Source: Hordeum vulgare subsp. vulgare
Lineage: Eukaryota > Streptophyta > Magnoliopsida > Poales > Poaceae
Assembly (NCBI RefSeq): GCF_904849725.1
Contig: NC_058524.1
Span: forward strand, 493,026,263 to 493,090,262
Length of the DNA stretch: 64,000 bases
Direction: 5' to 3'
Part shown: positions 57,116 through 64,000 of the stretch, piece after piece
Numbering within the stretch: the stretch's first letter is position 1
Layout: every line of letters starts with the position of its first letter
Program-made: the position numbers and the translations under genes
Notes under the pieces: generated by a model
The model's input: the letters and a program-made list of their open reading frames with translations, nothing else
What the model was told of the DNA's origin: nothing
The model's database searches: none

Positions 57116-58590
57116 TTGTTTGTATTTTACTATCCTAAATCTGCAACATATGTTCACATGTTGCACTGCAAATATTTGATAATTTCCTCTCCTGGGGATT
57201 GCAAAGCGATGTGATGAGGCTGCTGGTTGGTATTACCATTACCATGCACTCATATATAATATAGTATTTCTTAGGTGTTAGATATTCTTTAATTGTTTGT
57301 ATGGATTAGACGAACATGTCACTAGCATTGGCTAATTCGTGGGCAGAAGAACAATTAAGGACAGTAAAACTGACTTGCTAACAATGTTTCCCATTTTCCA
57401 TTTTATTTGACTCCACCATAATCTATTTCTAGTTGTAATCTTGCCTTAAACTTCTAATTTACATCCTATATTTTCATTATTGAGGTGTTCTAAGTGCTGT
57501 GAAAATTATAAATTATCCTTTTAGTTCTTGATATCAATTTTAAATTTTTGTCTATGCATAAGACTGAATTTAAAAATAAATAATTTGTATTCTATCAATT
57601 TTTAATTTCTGCCTATACATCAGGTACAATTAAGGAAAAGAACCATACCTAGATATAGTAGGAAGGGATTGTACCAACATCTACAGGTTAGAAGACCAGC
57701 AGATTCTTTGATGCCTGAGAAGCACACAGGAAGAAGATGCAATGTGGCTGAGATAAAACAGTGTGACTTTATGGTTGAGAATTCTTGAGGTCGTATCAGA
57801 AAGAATATTTTATATGACTAATTAAAACATCAGCACCATGGCTTTAGCTGGTATATTTAGAAAGAAAGAAGTACGTAAGGCTAACATGGCGTAGAAGATT
57901 CCCTCTGGTCATGCTAAATATTTTCACTTCAGCAAGGTAATGTCTTAGAAGTGATGATATATATTTGCTTTGCGTAACTTGCTTATTAACTAATCGAGTG
58001 AAGTCCTATTGTGTGTACATATTTTTACTTATTAGTTGCATGATGTGCTAAAGATCTAGATAGATATATCAATATTTTTCCACTCTTGTTGCAAAAAAAA
58101 TGCACAAAGGCATCCATGAACTTTGATTTCCTTTGCACCAGTTTAACAGATACTGTAGGTAGGAGCAATAACAGTTCGACGGATGTGTTATATCATCTTT
58201 TAGTCCTTTGCTAACTTATTAGGCATGTGATGGATGTCTTAATATTAAATGTGTTATTTTGCATGCATATGTATAGGAACAATGAGCCTGTGTTGTAGTG
58301 TGTCTATGAAGAGCAGAAGTTCACATTCCTTGTATAGAAATGTAGTGCATCACTTTAAAATTCTTGTGCCATTGTCTAACACTAAAGTAGTGATATAAAC
58401 ACTCTTATATTTCTCTATGGATGGATTATTTGAGGATAGTAGAGATTGCATATCATGTATAAGTAGTACGAGTGTATATATATTTTGTTGAACATCAATT
58501 GATAGCCATCTAGGTAGATGCAGTGTTGTTGTATGATTAAGAGTTACTTATAGTATTTGAACAAATGGGTGCCTATTTTATTTTCTTCAG
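57116..58590. other. AT-rich intron-like part of the CACTA interior
   Basis: No long frame is seen. A short frame at about 57625-57785 (KRTIPRYSRKGLYQHLQVRR) is preceded by a CATCAG acceptor-like site, but it was not recognised. Otherwise nothing identifiable. Confidence 0.35.
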
Positions 58591-58611
58591 AGAGCTGGTG
58601 TCTCATGAAGT

Positions 58612-59650
58612 TCCTTCAAGTAAGTCTGGGTGCTTGACAAGCTCAAGGCTGATTTTGAGAGAGGTATCACCATTGATATTGTGTTGTGAAAGTTTGAGAC
58701 CACCAAGTACTCCTGCAGTATCATTGATGCTCCTTGACGATGTGATGCCAACATGATCACTAGGACATCGCATGCTGATTGTGCTATGATTATCATTGAC
58801 TCCACGAAGCATGCTCTCCTTTCACTCTTCGTTCCAAACAGATGTTCTGTTGTTGCAACAAGGTATGATTTCAGGAACTACTATATGTATGTTGCTTCCT
58901 GATTATTTCATCCAATGAGCTTTTGAATGATGTGCTTTATCTAGTATGTGGAACCTCTGTCTGTGTTACTATGTTTATGGAAATACATCTAGTTCTTGTA
59001 CTTGACATTTTAATGTGCAAGCAGATGCATTTCTACTAATGTTTCTTTATATTCTTGAAATGGTTGAGGTGCTGCTTGTTTAGGCCTAGACATACATATT
59101 CCAGGATCTTAATTAAAGTTTGCCTTTTATTCTGGAGGTGTTGTGTTGCTATGTATTTTGTGTTAGACATTGTAATGTTTCATCTTACTATAATAGAAAA
59201 CACAGTCCATAGCCACTACTGTTTTACAAACCCCGTTCTCTAAGTATGTTATGCTTGCATCAGTATGAACTTACATGGACGAACTCTGTTTTTTGTCCAA
59301 TATCCAATTGTTTGGAACGGTTTGAGCTGAGGTTCTCTTATTGATATGTTTTTTGGTGCATATGGACATCACCACTCCCAGCACATCCTATTATGATGTA
59401 CTAATTATCAAGGAAGTCTCTTCATATCTGAAGAAGGTTGGTTAGAACTGTGACAAGGTTCCCTTCGTCCCCATCTCTGGGTTTGACGGTGAAAATATGA
59501 TTGAGAGTCGCTTGATCATATCAATGGGCCCAAGAGGCCTTCAGACAAGCCCCTGGCCTTCCCCTTCGTGACGTGTACCACATCGACGGCATTGAATTGT
59601 GCATGTTGGCTGTGTTGAGACTCGAGGCATCAAGCCTGGAGTTGAGGCAT
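58612..59650 (+). pseudogene. Captured eEF1A (elongation factor 1-alpha) gene fragment with intron
   Basis: eEF1A is the GTP-binding factor that delivers aminoacyl-tRNA to the ribosome. Exon A (58612-58862) gives SFK, a stop, then WVLDKLKADFERGITIDIVL, stop, KFETTKYSCSIIDAP, stop, and NMITRTSHADCAMIIIDST. After an internal deletion of ~15 codons and a frameshift it gives SKQMFCCCNK. These are the N-terminal GTPase-domain residues of plant eEF1A, with the G3 Gly lost to a stop. A GTATGA donor follows the AAG of CCCNK. The next exon resumes near 59362 with MDITTP, IIKEVSSYLKKVG, DKVPFVPISGFDGENMIE, then KRPSDKPLAFP. The acceptor AG appears changed (GCAT). Stops, deletions and frameshifts make it non-functional. 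The gene ends about half-way through the protein. Confidence 0.9.
58863..59361 (+). other. Retained eEF1A intron
   Basis: The AT-rich ~500-bp segment lies exactly between codons for CCCNK and MD.TTP. It begins GTATGATTTC and has no frame. Its presence shows that the capture came from genomic DNA, not from an mRNA copy. From memory, plant eEF1A genes have an intron in the coding region near this point. Confidence 0.75.
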
Positions 59651-60265
59651 GATGTATAGTGTATTACTTATGATGTATGTGTTGCTGAAACAAAAGATAT
59701 ATATCTGTAAATATCTGTTTTTCGCTCGTATTCATTAGTTGGTTGGCCTAATGTTACTTTTTGAAACGTGCTTTACTGGACTCAGACCTTGAGAAATAAG
59801 GCCTAGATCTAATTCAGGGAGGAATTGATTATGGTCCACTTTTCACACAAATAATTTGGCCCTGTTTGTACCAAGTAATTGGGCGAAGAAGACATTAAAA
59901 TTAAATGGGCCATGTCAGATTATATGTCGTATCCATGTCATTTTTTTGCCACGTCACCTTCTACCATGTGGATGGTGCCATGTCAGCATTTTGCCACGTC
60001 ACCTTGTGCCATGTCATCATGGCCACATAGATCATATGTGGATGAGGGGCATGGGTAGTGACCTATTTTTTGGTCAATAGATTCTACGACCAACTATTTT
60101 TGGTCATAGGATCCATGACCAATAACCAGCAAAGGTCAAGTTTGTTCGTTCTTGACGGCCAACTGTTGACCTTCTTATTTTGGTCATAAGAAGGTCATAG
60201 ATTGAAAGCAATGACAATTCAATGACAAAAATGGTGGGTCATTATCAACCATATTTCTTGTAGTG
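59651..60265. repeat. CACTA right subterminal region
   Basis: Three to four GCCACGTCACC/GCCATGTCA units at about 59920-60020 are followed by repeated GGTCATA/ATGACCAA units up to the terminus. No coding sequence. Confidence 0.65.
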
Positions 60266-60279
60266 TCTGATTTAAATCA

Positions 60280-60480
60280 GTAGCCGTCTCGCATTAAACA
60301 AGATCCAGATATAATGTTCATGCTCAATGCAGGCGCCAAATAATAATTATTTAGGTTCATAACTAATCCCTATCGTAATCGAAGAGCGACTGTGCTGGCG
60401 GAGATCACATCAACCTTGGAACCATTTCCCACGTGCGTTGTCACTTCGTCCTTTGCCAAAGTCTGTTTATTCCATAGTTC
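60280..60480 (-). pseudogene. Copia protease region fragment
   Basis: Minus-strand sequence across frames gives LAKDEVTTHVGNGSKVD, DVISAS and ALSMNI-like stretches, equivalent to 12630-12840 of the first copy. The catalytic DTG is not visible, and the CACTA insertion begins just downstream in element direction. Confidence 0.65.
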
Positions 60481-60544
60481 CTATTTTGAGTTACAAATAT
60501 GAGAGCTAGTAAGGTAAACATCAATAACATGTATATCAAATATA

Positions 60545-61260
60545 CCTTTGTTGAAGTTGCTAGCCTTCTTATCTTCCAAATACTTGGGGCAATTATGCTT
60601 CCATTGGCGAGTTCCTTGCAATAGAAGCACTTAGTGTTAGGCTTGGGGCAGCCTTCGGTTTTTCACGGGAGCAGGAACTAACTTGTTGTTCTTCTTGAAG
60701 TTTCCCTTCTTCTTGCCCTTGCTCTTCTTGAAAATAGTTGTTTTATTCACCATCAACACTTGATGCTCCTTTTTGATTTCTACTTCTGCGACTTTCAGTA
60801 TCACGAATAGCTCGGAGAGTGACTTGTTCATCCGTTCCATATTATAGTTCATCACGAAGCTTTTGTAGCTAGATGGCAGTGACTGAAGAACTCTGTCGGT
60901 GACCGTCTTAGGTGGAAGGTTTCAACTCCTAAATGACTCAAACGGTTTTAGTACCCAGACATTTTGATTATGTGTTCACCGACAAAAGTATTCTCCTCCA
61001 CTTTGCAGGCAAAGAATTTATCGAAGGTCCCATACCTCTCAAGTCGGGCATTAGCTTCAAAAAGTAACTTTTACTCCTTGATCATCTCATATGCTCCATT
61101 TCATTCAAAACGCCTTTGAAGTCCCGATTCCAAGCCATACAACATGGCACACTAAAATATTGACTAGTCATCAGCACGCCCCTGCCAGACATTCACAACA
61201 TCTGCGGACGCAGCTAGAGTGGGTGCTACCTCAAGCGGTGCATCAAGGACATAAGCCTTT
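60545..61260 (-). pseudogene. Copia gag C-terminus with zinc knuckle
   Basis: In element direction, a gag stretch near 61000-61060 (YGTFDKFFACKVEENTFVGE) runs on through a stop. The frame at 60855-60637 then gives MNYNMERMNKSLSELFVILK, EVEIKKEHQVLMVNK and a Lys-rich stretch. The CCHC knuckle follows at about 60566-60632: CFYCKE, then a one-base loss that removes the His context, then WKHNCPKYLEDKKAS. RNA-binding nucleocapsid region of gag, inactivated by stops and the frameshift. Confidence 0.87.
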
Positions 61261-62624
61261 TGTGAAGCTGTGATGATAATACTTAGATTATGGACCTAGT
61301 CCGCATAGTTACTTCCATCATATTTCAACTTAGATTTCTCTTAGAACGCATTAAAATTCAGGGGACCTATTACGCGAGCCATTGATCTAGAACACAATTT
61401 GCAAAGACAACATAGACTATGTTCATGATAATGTGTTCAATTAATCATATTACTTCAGAAATCCCACTCAACTAAACATCGCTCAGGTTTTTTCGAGTGT
61501 TACATGATCCAAATCCACCAACCCAAGTCCGATCATCACGTGAGATGGGTGGTTTCAATGGTGAACATGTCCATGTTGATCATATCTGCTATATGACTCA
61601 TGTTCGACCTTTTGGTCTCTTGTGTTCCAAGGTCATGTTTGTACATGCTAGGCTCGTTAAGTTTAACCCAAGTGTTCCACATGTGGAAAACTAGCTTACA
61701 CTGTTGTATGCGAACGTAGAGTCTATTACACCCGATCATCACGTGGTGCTTTAAAACGATGAACTTTTGCAGCGGTGCATGCTTGGGGAGAACACAATTT
61801 TATCTTGAAATTTTAGTGAGGATCATGAAATAATGCTACCTTCGTCCTAGGAAAAATAAGATGCATAAAAGGATTAACATCATAGGAAAATCATAATAGT
61901 GAGATGAAATGGCCATCATCTTGTGTTTTTGATCTCCATCTCCAATGCACCGGCATGATCTCCATCGTCACCGGCATGACACCATGATCTCCATCATCGT
62001 GTCACCATTGGGGTTGTTGCGCCAACTATGCTTCTACCACTATTGCTAACTCATAGCGATCAAGTAAAGCAAAAAAGGCACAAATAATTAAAGAGAATCT
62101 TATGGCTCCTGCCGGTTGTCGTACTAACCGATATGCAAGTCATTATAGTCTATACAAAACATGATCATCTCATACATCACATATATCTCATCATGTCCTT
62201 GGCCATATCATATCACAACATACCATGCAAAAATAAGTTAGACGTCCTCTAATTTGTTTTTGCATGTTTTACGTGGCTGCTATGGGTAACTAGCAAGAAC
62301 CACTCTTATCTACACAAAGAAACAATGGTGACATTCAAGTTGCTATCTAACCTTCTAAAAGGACCGCCTTTGTTGAATCTGATTCAACTAAAGTGGGATA
62401 GACAGACACCCGCCAGCCATATTTATTCAACAAGTTGCATGTCAGTCGATGGAACCGGTCTCTCGTACGTGGACACGTAAGGTTGGTCTAGGCTGCTTTA
62501 TCCCACAATACCATCGAATCAAAATAAGACTAAGGAAGTGAGCAATTTGAACATCAACACCCATAAACACTTTGTGTTCTACTCGTGCATGTTATTTACG
62601 CATAGACCTAGCTCTCGATGGAAC
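61261..62624 (-). pseudogene. Copia 2 gag N-terminus and leader, decayed, with PBS
   Basis: It is homologous to 13600-15027 of the first copy and has no open frame of length. The minus strand next to the LTR reads AGTTCCATCGAGAGCTAGG (62605-62624), the primer-binding-site position. Confidence 0.65.
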
Positions 62625-64000
62625 TGTTGGGGAAAGTTGCATGGGAAACAAAATTTCCTACGCTCACCAAGATCAATCTATGGAGATCATTATCTACGAG
62701 AGGGGGAGTGCATCTACATACCCTTGTAGATCGCTATGCGGAAGTGTTGAGAAACGCGGTTGATGTAGTCGAACGTCTACGAGATCCAATCATGATCCCT
62801 CCCGTGATCCAATCACGAACGTCCCGATCAAGTGCCGAACAAACGACACATGAGTGTTTAGCACTCATGCAGCTCGATGACGCCCTCACCACCTTGATCC
62901 AACAAGCATGGGTGAAGTAGCAGCTGAGTTCTTCGGTAGCACGACGGTGTAATGGTGGTAGGTGGTGGTGCGATCTCAGAAGGGCTTCGCCAAGCGCTAC
63001 CGCGATCACGAGGATGAAGAAGAACTGAGAGAGAGAGAGAGAGAGAGGACGGTTGTGTCGTGGCTTCCCTCCCTCTCTTCTAGTATATATAGGGGGGAGG
63101 AGAAGGCCGGCGCCCTAGCATTTCCCCTAGGGTGGGGCGGCAGCCACCACGTGGCTTGCCCCCCAAGCAAGCAGAGGTGACGGACACCTGTAGGCCAGCC
63201 CTCCTCCTTGGCCGCATGGGCCTTAGGTGGGAGTGGATTCTAGCCCACCAAGGGCTGGTGTGCCATCTCTCAAAGCCCATGTGGCCCTCCGGGACAGGTG
63301 GACCCCCAGAACTCTTTCGGAACCTCCCTTACAAAACCGGCAACCTTTCAAAAATCTTGCGAAACTCGAATACCAACTTCCCATATGTCAATCTTCATCT
63401 ACGGACCATTTCGAAGCTCCTCGTCACATCCAAGATCTCATCCGAGACTCCGAACAACCTTTGGTCACCAACATAACAACTCAACTATATCTATATAATC
63501 ATCGAACGTTAAGTGTGCAGACCCCTACGGGTACGAGAACTATGCAGAAATGACCGAGAAACCTCTACGGTCAATAGCCAATAGCGGGACCTGGATTCCC
63601 ACATTGGTTCCTACACGTTCTACCAAGATCTATGTCGGTCGGACCAAAGATGTCAAGGATTCAGGTAATCATGTCCCTTTGTCCATTAGTATATTACTTG
63701 CCCGAGATTCGATCATTGGTATCCCCATACCTAGTTCAATCTCGTTACCGCAAGTCTCTTTACTCGTTCCATCATACAAGACCCCATGACTAACTCCTTA
63801 GCCACATTTCTTGCAAGCTTATTGTGATGTATTACCGAGTGGGCCCCGATATACCTCTCCATCATACGGAGTGACAAATCCCAGTCTTGATCCATTCCAA
63901 CCCCATAGACACCCTCACAGATACCTGTAGAGAATCTTTATAGTCACCCATTTATGTTGTGACGTTTGATACCCACAAGGCATTCCTCTGATGTGAGTGA
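62625..64000 (-). repeat. 5' LTR of Copia 2 (runs off the window)
   Basis: The plus-strand reading starts TGTTGGGGAAAGTTGCATGG and follows the first element's LTR in layout: TACCCTTGTAGATCGC, a (GA)n at about 63028-63048, a TATATATAG box at about 63083 (minus-strand promoter), and GGACCTGGATTCCCACATTG. It is clearly diverged from the first element's LTR, so it belongs to a different subfamily. Its distal part lies outside the window. Confidence 0.9.

Larger units (their letters stand above)
55118..60265. mobile_element. Complete non-autonomous CACTA transposon carrying host gene fragments (5148 bp)
   Basis: The termini are CACCACAAGAAATAAG (left) and CATATTTCTTGTAGTG (right, inverse CACTACAAGAAATATG), an imperfect inverted repeat with one changed base in the left CACTA. 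The 3-bp TSD is TCT on both sides (55115-55117 and 60266-60268), and the Copia sequence is continuous across it. Subterminal regions (about 55130-55370 and 60050-60245) hold repeated AAGGTCATA/TATGACC units in both orientations. No transposase (TNPD-like) or TNPA-like frame is present. The interior holds a GC-rich exon-like block and an eEF1A pseudogene, both AT/GC-distinct from the surroundings. Confidence 0.92.
49907..64000 (-). mobile_element. Copia 2: BARE/WIS/Angela-type element, truncated at one end and running off the window
   Basis: In element direction (right to left) the order is 5' LTR (62625 to beyond 64000), gag, zinc knuckle, protease, integrase, RT, RNase H, polypurine tract and the distal part of the 3' LTR (49907-50659). 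The beginning of the 3' LTR on the plus strand is lost where it meets Gypsy 3, so no TSD can be read. The interior is split by a CACTA element in the gag-pol region and by a CACTA fragment between RT and RNase H. Coding segments are much better preserved than in the first Copia copy. Confidence 0.9.

Overview
The window is a block of nested transposable elements from a large-genome grass. The families look like those of Triticeae (wheat, Aegilops, barley): Angela/BARE/WIS-type Copia elements, a roughly 5 kb Sukkula/Erika-type LTR, Gypsy elements whose LTRs run TGATACGTCTC...GTGGGTTATCA, and CACTA transposons. I found no intact host gene, no tRNA or rRNA gene and no sign of prokaryotic sequence. 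Family names come from memory of the repeat families. Element boundaries rest on termini and target-site duplications (TSDs) read directly in the sequence.

Layout. Bases 1-3262 are old unassigned sequence with a Mutator-like foldback MITE (1034-1454) and a possible LINE tail. Bases 3263-16852 are a complete minus-strand Angela-like Copia element (TSD ACCAA); its 3' LTR was opened at the TATA box by a 4.97 kb Sukkula-type solo LTR (3741-8712). Bases 16853-18324 hold a PIF/Harbinger transposase fragment broken by a LINE remnant. Bases 18325-37953 are a minus-strand Gypsy element ('Gypsy 2'). Its 3' LTR was hit twice, by a solo LTR of another family (18635-20193, TSD ACATT) and by a close relative, 'Gypsy 1' (21155-29894, TSD CATGG). 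A truncated piece of a further copy (37954-38215) abuts its 5' LTR. Bases 38216-49906 are the 3' interior of a plus-strand Gypsy element ('Gypsy 3'). It carries a solo LTR of another family (39369-48201, TSD CCCGG), which in turn holds a complete plus-strand non-autonomous Gypsy element ('Gypsy 4', 40526-47837, TSD GTGGG). From 49907 past the window end is a second minus-strand Copia element of BARE/WIS/Angela type. It is split by a CACTA fragment (about 51405-53184) and by a complete CACTA element (55118-60265, TSD TCT).

Most notable content. (1) The CACTA element at 55118-60265 carries a decayed but clearly recognisable genomic copy of part of a translation elongation factor 1-alpha gene, intron included. 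(2) Gypsy 1 and Gypsy 2 have nearly identical gag and protease but no reverse transcriptase or integrase, and each has a strongly different ORF at the 3' (env-like) position. That ORF sits in a sharply bounded cassette between near-identical flanks. (3) The place of pol in both elements is taken by a spacer that resembles part of an LTR.

The genes do not form a pathway. The coding remnants are gag, protease, integrase, RT and RNase H of retroelements, most with stops, frameshifts or lost catalytic residues. The longest open frames are the Gypsy 1 protease frame (399 aa), the Gypsy 2 gag (369 aa), the two 3' ORFs (274 and 270 aa) and the Gypsy 4 ORF of unknown function (402 aa).
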